In this document: in pieces, positions 51,987 to 60,209 of the stretch
Numbering within the stretch: position 1 is the stretch's first letter
Layout of the letters: every line of letters begins with the position of its first letter
Assembly (NCBI GenBank): GCA_964484205.1
Contig: CAZAEZ010000007.1
Span: forward strand, 1-64,000
DNA: 64,000 nt
Origin: M3007 sp964484205
Lineage (GTDB): Bacteria; Bacteroidota; Bacteroidia; Chitinophagales; Saprospiraceae
Direction: 5' to 3'
Made by a program: the position numbers and the translations under genes
The notes under the pieces: generated by a model
Database searches by the model: none
The model's input: the letters and a program-made list of their open reading frames with translations, nothing else
Told to the model about the DNA's origin: nothing

Positions 51987-54415
51987 AAATCCATGCTGTT
52001 TTATTTTTATTATTATTTTGTATAATCGGTAGGCTGAATGCACAATGTGATTATAACCAGCTTATAGACACAGGCCGTGTATTATATCGCAGTGGCGATT
52101 ACCGGCAGGCATTGATGAAATTTAATGCCGCCCGCCTTTGTAACAAAGCCTTGGCCGGCGCGGTGGACAGGGAGATTCAAAAGGTATTGGCAGCCATAGA
52201 AAAACAACGCGATCAGGATATTGCCAGCCGGATTGAAGCCGACTCTTTGCGCCACATTGCCGAGCTGGCACAATTGGCTTCGAAGGAAGCAAAACAGAAA
52301 ACCGATTCGCTGCTTTTCGAACAAAAAAAAGCGATCGAATTCCTGGAACAGCAAACAATACAAGTTTGGCTGAAAGAACAAATTTCCCGTACACTGGTAG
52401 ACCGCGGGCAACTATTGCTGCGCAATGTATCAGAAGGCGATACGGCTGCTTTTGATGCCTTGTTTCGGCAGGGGCTCGCATTTTATGCGGTTGACCCGCA
52501 AACACACAAACGCGATTACAACCAGACACGCATTTATTTTTCATTGGCTCGTTTTGTGCGTTCGGATGCATCGCTGGATGTGTTAATTCAGGCTACCGAC
52601 AGGGGGGAATTTGCCGACAGCCTTTTTTACGCCGGTGCAATTGCGGATGCGCGGCAGGTATATGAAACCCTGGCACAAGCCCTGGCAGTCATCGGCATTG
52701 AACCGGATTATGAACTGCTGCAGATACAGCGAATTGACATCTTGGAACAAAAAACCAACGCACTTACCGGTTCCGGTGCATATTATACCGGTGGCAAACT
52801 GGTACTTGATGGCGATTGGTGGACAATTCCACGGAAACTACTTGATTCTGACCATGTACACACGGTTGTGCTTCGGAATAATGCCACAATAGTCCGCAGC
52901 CTGCCCGCCCAACTGGACTTGTTTTCCAGGATCGACACCCTGATTGTGGAAAGATGTGCCAATTTTACCGGGTTGGATGATTGGCTGGCTGCGCAGTTCC
53001 TTACAACCATTATCCTGGATGGAAATCCGCGATTGAGGGAATTACGTTTTGACAGGGCCTTGCCCGAACTCACTACCCTGACGATCAGCAATCACCCTGA
53101 ATTGGTGACGATTTACGGATTTGATGCACTACCGTCACTGAAATCCTTTTTTCTGGTAAACAATCCGCTGTTCACGGTGCTGTCGCCGGCATTGGCCGGC
53201 GTTTCCCTGGAACAGCTTGTCTTGAACGGTGGTCTGATCGAACACATCAACTTGTCCGATGTACAACTACCCGGTATCAGATCACTGGAAATTACAGCAT
53301 TGAAAAAATTGCAGTTTATCGCGGCAGGCCAATCCTATCCCGGTCTTCAATACCTGACCTTGAAAGACCTTCCGCTACTGGATAGTTTAAGCGGTTTCAA
53401 TGACCTTCCCGCGCTTCGGGAGTTGGTTGTTCTGAATACAAAATTGAAGTCGCTTAAACACATGAGTAATTTGCCCTTGTTGGAAAACATAACCATTTCC
53501 GGTAACCCGGAATTTGTAGAATTTCCCAACGCTTCCGCCGTTTCCAGGGTACGTTCGATCAGGTTGATCGATAACCCCGGTTTTTCGCTAGGCAGGAATG
53601 ATAATGAGGCATTCCTGAAAAGAATAGGAACCAAACGGATCAAAGGAAACGGCGCTATTTCAGCCCGATCTATAAACCTGAAATGGTCAAGGATTAATGA
53701 TACGGATAGTGACAGATACTATAAAGGCGAATACATCGAAAAGGATTTTTCAGGCCCCTTTGCGCTGGAATTAGCGCTTAAAATGGAGCCGTATTCCGTA
53801 AGTAGTTCGCTGCCGCTTGAAGGATTTTTTGGTTTTCAACTTAATTACCTCAATTATGAGGGTAGCACCGGTCAAACCGATACCTACTGGGAGGCAGACA
53901 GGCTGTTTATTGACGGCAATGGCCTGATCGCAGCGCAGGTACTGACTGTTCCCGGACATGAATGGGTGGATATCGATATTGTCAACCTGGGTTTTCAAAT
54001 GGGTTTATCGACCAGGGCTGACAAATTCGTTCAGTTCTACGGATATGGCGGATTTGGTTTGTTGTACCGGTTCCCGGGCAAAGTCGGGCTTCGCATCGGC
54101 GATCTGGCGCACGAGGAAAAAGTAAATGGGCGCGTAATGGGCAGCATAATGGCCGGGGTCGGATTGTCGTTGCGTATCCGGCAGTTGAAATTGTTTACAG
54201 AATTCGGTCTGTTTTCCGCCTGGGTGTCCGATAAAAAAATTGATAATGATTTTTTCGTGATCAAAAAATCATTCTATTCGGTTGATGGGAAAACTTTTTC
54301 AGAAACACCGGCAAACAATACGTACCGAATTTCCTACCGGCAGGAAACCTTTCCCACGTGGGGGATTAATGTGGTGGGCACTATCGGCGTTGGGTACATT
54401 TTGGGTTATAACTGA
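51983..54415 (+). CDS. secreted TPR/coiled-coil/leucine-rich/beta-barrel protein B
   Basis: An 810-residue paralog of the preceding protein with the same domain order. Signal peptide (ending GRLNA), TPR pair (YNQLIDTGRVLYRSGDYRQALMKFN), coil, TPR-like helices, leucine-rich-like units starting at LVLDGDWWTIPRKLL (about 272) and ending near 551, then a barrel-like C-terminus that ends VGTIGVGYILGYN. The shared motif V/L-L-D-G-[ND]-W-W-T-[VI]-P marks the start of the repeats in both. Divergence in sequence but not order implies an old tandem duplication. Its ATGA overlaps the previous gene, so translation is coupled. Confidence 0.78.
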   Translation: MKIHAVLFLLLFCIIGRLNAQCDYNQLIDTGRVLYRSGDYRQALMKFNAARLCNKALAGAVDREIQKVLAAIEKQRDQDIASRIEADSLRHIAELAQLASKEAKQKTDSLLFEQKKAIEFLEQQTIQVWLKEQISRTLVDRGQLLLRNVSEGDTAAFDALFRQGLAFYAVDPQTHKRDYNQTRIYFSLARFVRSDASLDVLIQATDRGEFADSLFYAGAIADARQVYETLAQALAVIGIEPDYELLQIQRIDILEQKTNALTGSGAYYTGGKLVLDGDWWTIPRKLLDSDHVHTVVLRNNATIVRSLPAQLDLFSRIDTLIVERCANFTGLDDWLAAQFLTTIILDGNPRLRELRFDRALPELTTLTISNHPELVTIYGFDALPSLKSFFLVNNPLFTVLSPALAGVSLEQLVLNGGLIEHINLSDVQLPGIRSLEITALKKLQFIAAGQSYPGLQYLTLKDLPLLDSLSGFNDLPALRELVVLNTKLKSLKHMSNLPLLENITISGNPEFVEFPNASAVSRVRSIRLIDNPGFSLGRNDNEAFLKRIGTKRIKGNGAISARSINLKWSRINDTDSDRYYKGEYIEKDFSGPFALELALKMEPYSVSSSLPLEGFFGFQLNYLNYEGSTGQTDTYWEADRLFIDGNGLIAAQVLTVPGHEWVDIDIVNLGFQMGLSTRADKFVQFYGYGGFGLLYRFPGKVGLRIGDLAHEEKVNGRVMGSIMAGVGLSLRIRQLKLFTEFGLFSAWVSDKKIDNDFFVIKKSFYSVDGKTFSETPANNTYRISYRQETFPTWGINVVGTIGVGYILGYN

Positions 54416-54445
54416 TTTTTTTTTTGCGTTTCAGACACGAGTTCA

Positions 54446-55828
54446 ATGGCCAAGCGAAAACCATACAACACCAGCACCCCACCTGCCCAACCGCTCGAAC
54501 CCATACCGCCACCGCTCCGGGTGTTGGGCCTGTACGCCCTGGGCCAATTCGGTTGGTCGTTGGCCAGTTTCGGAGTAGCCAACCTGCTCATTTACTTTTA
54601 CATGCCGCCCGAAACCGGTGCGTCGCTCTTTCCAACTTTTATCCACCAGGGCGCGGTATTGGGCGTATTGACGCTGATCGGCCTGCTTAGCGCCGGAGGA
54701 CGGGTATTCGATGCGTTGATCGACCCCGTCGTGGCCAATTGGAGTGACCGTTCCACGGCAGCCGCCGGCAAGCGGCGCTGGTTTATGCGTTATGGCGCCC
54801 TGCCGTTTGTGCTGAGCAGTTTTTTGGTGTTTTATCCGGTTGGGGTGGGGGAGAGCGCCGGCAATTTCATGTGGCTGACCTTTTGCCTGGCCGCGTACTA
54901 TTTTTTCTTCACCTTTTATGTTATTCCGTATACGGCGCTCATCGCCGAACTGGGGCATTCGCCCAAAGACCGGATGCTGATCAGCACCCTGCTTTCGGTG
55001 ACCTGGGCCCTGGGTTTTGTGGCCGGAAACAGCACCTATGCCCTGCAAAGTTTGTTCGAGCAACAGGGCAAATCACCGGAAACGGCATTTCAAACTGCCC
55101 TGGCCTTGCTCAACGGCGTGGCCCTGGTTTTTTTATTGCTGCCCGCTATTTTCCTGAATGAAAAACGCTATGCCCGCCAGCAGGACTCGGAACTGAGTAT
55201 CCGGAACGCCCTTTTGGCTGTTTTTCGAAATCAAAATTTCCGCCGTTTCCTGGGCTCCGATTTGCTGTACTGGCTGGCGCTCACCTTTATCCAACTGGGC
55301 GTTGGCTTTTACACGACGCTGTTGCTTGGACTCGACAAAGGCTATGCTTTTGTGTTTTCGCTGGTCAGTTTTTTGGCCAGCTTCCTGTTTTATGTTCCGG
55401 TGAATGTACTGGCCAAACGATTTGGGAAAAAACGGTTGTTGCTCGCAGCGTTCCTGTTGTTTGCCCTGCTTTTTACAGGCGTGGCTTTTATGAAGAGTAT
55501 CCCCTTGCCGCCGCTGTGGATTTTGTACGGACTGGCGTTGTTTGCGGCTATACCCCTCGCTGTGTTCGGCATAGTGCCCAATGCCCTGATCGGCGATGTG
55601 GTGGAGGCGGAGGAATTGCGCACCGGCCGGCGGCTTTCCGGCATGTTTTACGGGGTGCGCGCTTTCGTGATGAAGGTGGGCATCTCCCTGGCCAACCTGA
55701 TTTTTCCATCGCTGTTGTTGCTCGGAAAAAGTCTCGACAATCCCGCTGGTGTGCAGGCTACGGCTTTTGCGGCGGTGTTGTTTTGCCTGGCGGGCTGGCG
55801 GGCCTTGTTAATGATGCGTGATGAATGA
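54446..55828 (+). CDS. GPH/MFS_2-type sodium or proton sugar symporter
   Basis: A 460-residue protein of 12 membrane helices of the glycoside-pentoside-hexuronide symporter group. It has the hallmark D-x-L-x-D-P region (VFDALIDPVVANWSDRST) and GKRRW in the first half, and a second-half counterpart (AKRFGKKRLL). The substrate is probably a sugar or glycoside but cannot be told from sequence. It begins 30 bp after the STAND operon and may be a read-through neighbor, although its function is unrelated. Its last codons (MMRDE) lie in a GATGCGTGATGA microrepeat. Confidence 0.9.
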   Translation: MAKRKPYNTSTPPAQPLEPIPPPLRVLGLYALGQFGWSLASFGVANLLIYFYMPPETGASLFPTFIHQGAVLGVLTLIGLLSAGGRVFDALIDPVVANWSDRSTAAAGKRRWFMRYGALPFVLSSFLVFYPVGVGESAGNFMWLTFCLAAYYFFFTFYVIPYTALIAELGHSPKDRMLISTLLSVTWALGFVAGNSTYALQSLFEQQGKSPETAFQTALALLNGVALVFLLLPAIFLNEKRYARQQDSELSIRNALLAVFRNQNFRRFLGSDLLYWLALTFIQLGVGFYTTLLLGLDKGYAFVFSLVSFLASFLFYVPVNVLAKRFGKKRLLLAAFLLFALLFTGVAFMKSIPLPPLWILYGLALFAAIPLAVFGIVPNALIGDVVEAEELRTGRRLSGMFYGVRAFVMKVGISLANLIFPSLLLLGKSLDNPAGVQATAFAAVLFCLAGWRALLMMRDE

Positions 55829-55884
55829 TGCGTGATGAGTGGGTCCCCCATCCCCGGTTGACGAACCCACTCATCACTCATCAC
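55811..55884. repeat. microrepeat hairpin between convergent genes (GTGATGAGT type)
   Basis: Arms 55825-55844 and 55865-55884 are complementary at 18 of 20 positions (perfect over GTGATGAGTGGGT), separated by 20 bp. The left arm overlaps the last codons of the symporter; the right arm reaches the stop of the gene on the other strand. It may end both transcripts. Confidence 0.85.
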
Positions 55885-56276
55885 TCCACAGCTTCCGCTT
55901 TGTACACGATATAGTCCGTATCGCCCTGCCAGGGGAAGGCATTGACTTTTTGGCGGTAATGGCAACGCACGGTTTTGCCTTCCAGGGGTTGGAGTTGTTC
56001 GTAAACGGCGCTGTTTTTGGCCGAGAAGTTCCAGGTGCTTTGCTCGGTCATCATCACGCTGCCGGCGAGGTGCAATTGGCCTTCATAGGTTTTAAACACG
56101 ACGCCTTTTTTGGAAATTTTAAACAGTGTGCCCGAGCGGGAGCCCTCGCTGATCGTATAGGTTCGGTAAATGTAGTAGCCTGCGGAGAACAGGAACAGGC
56201 CGACTATTCCGGCCCAAAGGCTGCGGCGCAGCCATTTTCGGGCGCCTAGTTTTGCTTGATCGAATTTTGTAGACAT
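55881..56276 (-). CDS. small membrane-anchored protein of unknown function
   Basis: A 131-residue protein with an N-terminal basic stretch, one membrane helix (LWAGIVGLFLFSAGYYIYRT) and a beta-rich outer part of about 90 residues (GTLFKISKKGVVFKTYEGQL, TVRCHYRQKV). It resembles a small membrane protein common in Bacteroidota that has no settled function. It stands alone and is convergent with the symporter. Confidence 0.7.
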   Translation of the reverse strand: MSTKFDQAKLGARKWLRRSLWAGIVGLFLFSAGYYIYRTYTISEGSRSGTLFKISKKGVVFKTYEGQLHLAGSVMMTEQSTWNFSAKNSAVYEQLQPLEGKTVRCHYRQKVNAFPWQGDTDYIVYKAEAVE

Positions 56277-56317
56277 AATTTTTTTATCGTGCGTTTTGGA
56301 TCATACAACATTTTTCT

Positions 56318-56652
56318 CGCAGATTTTACACAGATTAGTTTGAACAGATTTTACACGGAAAACTCTGCGTGAAATATGTGTGATTTTCTGTGTAAAATCT
56401 GTGCGACATAAAAACAGTTCATCCAGTAGTGTAGTTTTGGATAGGTTTCAGCAGATGTCGACCCCGCCCGTACGTGTTTAGCGTGCTTGCCCGCTGAAGC
56501 GTATTCTCCCGCTGAAGCGTATTCTCCCGCAGATTTCCGCAGAAAAGGCCGCAGATTTTCGCAGAAATTCGCTTTGGGTAAGCCCGCGAAATTGATTTTC
56601 CCCGGACCAAATTCTGCGTCGATCTGCGGCCTTTTCTGCGGAAATCTGCGGG
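56318..56652. repeat. cluster of CGCAGATTT inverted repeats in a gene-free region
   Basis: Arms at about 56318-56332 and 56389-56405 pair as CGCAGATTTTACACA with its near-complement. A second pair, 56526-56556 and 56622-56652, is a perfect 31-bp inverted repeat of CCCGCAGATTTCCGCAGAAA-type sequence. Between them the word CCGCTGAAGCGTATTCTC is repeated in tandem (about 56490-56525). The region 56277-56850 holds no gene that I can support. Confidence 0.85.
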
Positions 56653-56850
56653 AAACCTCTCTACGAAGGTCGTACCCAAAATCCGCAAAAACCCACGATA
56701 AACACATACCCCGCCCTGCAGGGGAGACATCTGATTGATAGCATGCTAATTCTCGTAATCGTTAATTTAATGATCAAATCTATCCAAAATTCACGTTTTT
56801 TTTAAAATAGTCTGATAAAAGGCCAATGACCAAATAACCCGGATGTTGAA

Positions 56851-56899
56851 CCACTCCGCACTCCGCACTCCGCACTCCGCATTCCGCACTCCGTACTCG
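56851..56899 (-). repeat. GAGTGCGG microrepeat directly after the queE stop
   Basis: Read on the minus strand, the queE stop is followed at once by CGAGTACGGAGTGCGGAATG and then four more GCGGAGT units. It is the same element as the two arms at 9130-9281. Confidence 0.85.
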
Positions 56900-57664
56900 T
56901 CACACCCCTTTCCGGCTCCCCCAAATCTGCACATGCAGCCGGTCGGTGTACCGGAAATTGTATTGTTTGCAAACTTCCACCAGCCAGCGGCGGCGTTGCA
57001 GGAGTTTTTGCCGGGTGTTCCCTTCGGGCATGAGCCAAATTTTTCCGGGCGGAATCGCATACCGCGCCATGAGTTCGAGCACCTCTTCCAGGTCCGTTTT
57101 TTCAGCCAGGACAAATTTGAAACTGGCACGGGCATTTTCCGAAAAAAAACGATACACGGCAGGTTTTTCCCGCAGTTTCCGGCTGTTGTTGCTGTTTTCC
57201 AGTTTTGGGGAAACATTGAACTGGTCGACCATTTCCTGAAATTCCGGCGTGGGCAGGAGGGTGCCGTTGGTTTCCACCTCAAAGCGGTAGGCGGGATCTG
57301 TTTGCCGGAGCAGGCGCATCAGCAACACCAGGGCGGGTTGTTGAAGCATGGGCTCGCCTCCGGTCAGGATCACATTTCGGCAGGGATATCGGGCCACTTC
57401 TGCTGCTACATCTTCGATGGCGCAATGTGCGATCCAGGTTTTTTTGTCAAATTTGGTATAGCCGGGCCTGGCGTCATTTGCGTGTACAAACCGGGTGCCT
57501 GTCCAGTTCCAGGTATAGTCGGTGTCGCACCAGATGCAATGCAGGTTGCACAGACTCGTACGCACAAAAACGGAAGGCAGCCCCATGCTTTTTCCCTCTC
57601 CCTGGATGGAGTAGAAAATTTCGGGTTTGCCGTTCAGCCTTGCAAGTTTGAGTTTGGTGTTCAA
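56900..57664 (-). CDS. queE: 7-carboxy-7-deazaguanine synthase (radical SAM)
   Basis: QueE turns 6-carboxytetrahydropterin into 7-carboxy-7-deazaguanine, a step of queuosine and preQ0 synthesis. The 254-residue protein starts with FYSIQGEGKSMGLPSVFVR, has the radical-SAM cluster CNLHCIWCDT, the ILTGGEPMLQ SAM motif and VETNGTLLP; length is right. The cluster uses a C-x3-C-x2-C spacing. It stands alone with a good promoter; queC, queD and queF are not in the window. The 56900 stop is followed by a microrepeat. Confidence 0.93.
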   Translation of the reverse strand: MNTKLKLARLNGKPEIFYSIQGEGKSMGLPSVFVRTSLCNLHCIWCDTDYTWNWTGTRFVHANDARPGYTKFDKKTWIAHCAIEDVAAEVARYPCRNVILTGGEPMLQQPALVLLMRLLRQTDPAYRFEVETNGTLLPTPEFQEMVDQFNVSPKLENSNNSRKLREKPAVYRFFSENARASFKFVLAEKTDLEEVLELMARYAIPPGKIWLMPEGNTRQKLLQRRRWLVEVCKQYNFRYTDRLHVQIWGSRKGV

Positions 57665-57679
57665 TTAAAATAATTTTAT

Positions 57680-57687
57680 CAAAGGTA
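57680..57687 (-). promoter_or_regulatory. promoter of queE: -7 TACCTTTG
   Basis: Perfect TAnnTTTG on the minus strand, 16 bp before the queE ATG, with a TTGC about 17 bp further upstream as a -33 candidate. Confidence 0.55.
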
Positions 57688-57827
57688 AAGGCTGCTCGCT
57701 GCAGCAATATGAACGGGTTGGAAATTTATTTAACCGGCATTCTGAAAGTTTGGATAAAATATCCCAAGTTGCGACCTGCCTGTGATTACTATTCTAAACA
57801 TGCAAGCAGGCTTGCGCGGCATATTTT

Positions 57828-57888
57828 CCCGCAGATTTTCATTGTGCGTCTGCGAAAATCTGCGCCCTTTTCTGCGAAAATCTGCGGG
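57828..57888. repeat. CGCAGATTTTC inverted repeat
   Basis: CCCGCAGATTTTC at 57828-57840 and GAAAATCTGCGGG at 57876-57888 are exact complements; further TCTGCGAAAATCTGCG words lie between. Same word family as 56318-56652. Confidence 0.85.
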
Positions 57889-57936
57889 AAATTTGCGCTG
57901 TCGGGCTTGGTCACAACTTGGATTAAACTATTTGCC

Positions 57937-58128
57937 ATGCTAAACAATCGAAACAAACAATTTGCCGTGCTGGTGCTTCTTTTTATTGTAGCGCCCGGAA
58001 TACATTTTTTTTTATCAGGAGAAAACCATCTGGTCCCAGAGTTACGCTCCTATTTAGTCGGTGTACAAATTGCGTTGGGTATAGGTTTGACCTTGTGGTT
58101 CTGGATGCGGGATAAACCGGAAAAATAG
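57937..58128 (+). CDS. small two-helix membrane protein
   Basis: A 63-residue protein with two hydrophobic segments (FAVLVLLFIVAPGIHFFL and YLVGVQIALGIGLTLWFWM) and a charged end (RDKPEK). I do not recognise a family. The ATG at 57937 is chosen because the frame upstream runs through a repeat. It is convergent with the NlpC/P60 gene 15 bp away. Confidence 0.5.
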   Translation: MLNNRNKQFAVLVLLFIVAPGIHFFLSGENHLVPELRSYLVGVQIALGIGLTLWFWMRDKPEK

Positions 58129-58143
58129 TTGGTGAGATGGCAT

Positions 58144-58995
58144 CTAGTCAAACAGTGCCGTTTGGCTAAACAGTTCATTTTCCACGGCGGCGCCGGCAAC
58201 CGGCCCATCCTGTGCGGGCGCATCGGGCAGCAGGCGTTTGACAATGCGGAGCTGGTGCGTGTACCGGTTTTGATCGGCGTTGAAGATGCCGAAATGGTCG
58301 AGCTTGTCGATGCGCACTTTGCCGGAGGCGTGAATCAGGTAGCAATCGGGCAAAATAATGCCGACATGGCCGATATCGCCCTTGCCGTTGTCAAAAAATG
58401 CGAGGTCACCGAGTTGGCATTGCTCCATAAAATCGACCGGGCGCCCCTGGGTAACTTGTTGAGGCGCATCGCGCAGGAGGCGGATGCCGGCAATTTTGAA
58501 CACCATCTGGATCAGGCCCGAGGCGTCGATGCCGAAGGGCGAACGGCCGCCCCATAGGTAGGGCGCATGCAGGTAGCGCCGGGCGATCTTGATGATCCAA
58601 TCGCCGTTTTGCGGGGCCTGATTGGGTGTAATGACCGGGCCGGAAAACTGAAACGACTGATCGCCCAACTGGCAACGCAGGCCGTCGTAGCCCGGCAGGG
58701 CGGCGCCGAGCGTGAGCGGGATGAAGTGATCGGCCGCCATCAGGCCTTCCACGAGGGAGAGGTTCAGCGCGGAATGTTCCTGATAAACGTCGTATTCGCT
58801 GGGGGTGAGTTGCTTGAGCTGTTTTTGGTCCACCCAGCCGGAAAACCCGTCCCAGGCGCAAACCACTTGCTGCCATTGGTCCTTGCTGCCCGTGATTTCC
58901 ACGGTTTCTCCAAATAACAATTGAGAAACCATTTCACTCTTGTCGGAGGGCTGGGCGCGCAACGGTGCGATACTGACTTGGCAGGCGGCGTACAT
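58144..58995 (-). CDS. SH3/NlpC-P60 family protein with catalytic Cys replaced
   Basis: A 283-residue protein without a signal peptide. The first 70 residues are an SH3-like domain (SDKSEMVSQLLFGETVEI), a middle one another SH3-like part, and the last 130 the NlpC/P60 (C40) peptidase fold: YLWGGRSPFGIDASG, where active enzymes read G-I-D-C-S-G, and the histidine block GDIGHVGII. The codon is GCC (Ala), so the nucleophile is gone. C40 enzymes cut cell-wall peptides; this one may be a binding protein or a spoiled copy. It starts 86 bp from the M42 gene on the same strand. Confidence 0.88.
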   Translation of the reverse strand: MYAACQVSIAPLRAQPSDKSEMVSQLLFGETVEITGSKDQWQQVVCAWDGFSGWVDQKQLKQLTPSEYDVYQEHSALNLSLVEGLMAADHFIPLTLGAALPGYDGLRCQLGDQSFQFSGPVITPNQAPQNGDWIIKIARRYLHAPYLWGGRSPFGIDASGLIQMVFKIAGIRLLRDAPQQVTQGRPVDFMEQCQLGDLAFFDNGKGDIGHVGIILPDCYLIHASGKVRIDKLDHFGIFNADQNRYTHQLRIVKRLLPDAPAQDGPVAGAAVENELFSQTALFD

Positions 58996-59081
58996 GAAAG
59001 GTGAAGTCCTGTTGAAAATTGTTTACCAAGCAAAGAAAGAAAAAAAATTGTACATCGGTTGCCCGGACGTCCAACATCGAC

Positions 59082-60173
59082 CTACAATTTGTTGAAGTAA
59101 CGGAAATCGTGGGACGTATTGATTTTTTTCAATAGCTCATAAATCAGTCGGATCAGGTTGTTCACATCGTCTTTGTGTGCCATTTCCACCGTGGTGTGCA
59201 TGTAGCGCAGGGGCAGTGAGATCAATGCGGAGGGAATGCCGCCGCCGGAGTAGGCGAACGCATCGGTGTCGGTGCCGGTGTAGCGGGAGGCAGCTTCCCG
59301 CTGGAAGGGAATGTTTTTTTCCTCGGCAGTTTCGATGATCAGGTCGAGCAGTTTGTTGTGCACGGCAGGCGCGTAGGTGACCGAGGGGCCGTTTCCGGCG
59401 CGCACATCGCCGTGTTTTTTCATATTGATCATCGGGGTATGGGTGTCGTGCGTGACATCGGTGACGATCGCTACGTTCGGCTTGATGGTTTCGGCCACCA
59501 TCTCGGCGCCCCGGAGCCCTACTTCTTCCTGTACGGAATTGACCACGTAGAGCGTAAAGGGAAGTTCGTCTTTGTTTTCTTTCAGCAGGCGCGCCACCTC
59601 GGCCACACAAAAACCGCCAATGCGGTTGTCCAGCGCACGGCCGCAATAGTAGCGGTTGTTCACCACGGTAAACGTATCCTGAAACGTAACGACACAACCC
59701 ACATGGACCCCCATTTTCAGCACCTCTTCCCGGTCTTTGGCGCCCAGGTCGATGGTAATGTTGTCGAGGGCGGGCATGTTGTTGGTGTCTTTTTCGCTGC
59801 GCGTGTGGATGGCCGGCCAGCCGAAAACACCCTCCACGGTACCGCCTTTGCGCAGGTGCACGTTTACCCGCATCGACGGGGCGATCATGTGGTCGCTGCC
59901 GCCATTTCGGATGACGTGGATGAAGCCGTCGTCGGTGATGTAATTTACAAACCAGGAAATTTCATCGGCGTGTCCTTCAATCACCACCTTGTAATCTTTC
60001 CCGGGATTGATGATGCCGTAGGCCGTCCCGTAGGTGTCGATTTTCCATTCGTCGATGTAGGGTTGTAGGTATTTCAACCACAGTTGCTGCCCGGAGGCTT
60101 CGAAGCCGGTCGGGCTGGCGTTGTTCAGGTATTGCTGAAGGAATTTTTCCGATTCGGGTGTAATCACATGCAT
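59082..60173 (-). CDS. M42 family metallo-aminopeptidase
   Basis: A 363-residue peptidase of the M42 (glutamyl aminopeptidase / tetrahedral TET) group, a cytoplasmic di-zinc enzyme that removes N-terminal residues from short peptides. Metal and catalytic motifs are visible: EGHADEISW, ALDNRIGG, QEEVGLRGAE, VTDVTHD and RYMHTTVEM. Family length. The Met at 60173 starts close to the family N-terminus; 60185 is an in-frame alternative. It is 36 bp downstream of pyrE on the same strand. Confidence 0.93.
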   Translation of the reverse strand: MHVITPESEKFLQQYLNNASPTGFEASGQQLWLKYLQPYIDEWKIDTYGTAYGIINPGKDYKVVIEGHADEISWFVNYITDDGFIHVIRNGGSDHMIAPSMRVNVHLRKGGTVEGVFGWPAIHTRSEKDTNNMPALDNITIDLGAKDREEVLKMGVHVGCVVTFQDTFTVVNNRYYCGRALDNRIGGFCVAEVARLLKENKDELPFTLYVVNSVQEEVGLRGAEMVAETIKPNVAIVTDVTHDTHTPMINMKKHGDVRAGNGPSVTYAPAVHNKLLDLIIETAEEKNIPFQREAASRYTGTDTDAFAYSGGGIPSALISLPLRYMHTTVEMAHKDDVNNLIRLIYELLKKINTSHDFRYFNKL

Positions 60174-60209
60174 CCGATTATACATTTTGGGTTAACGTGG
60201 TTGAAACAA

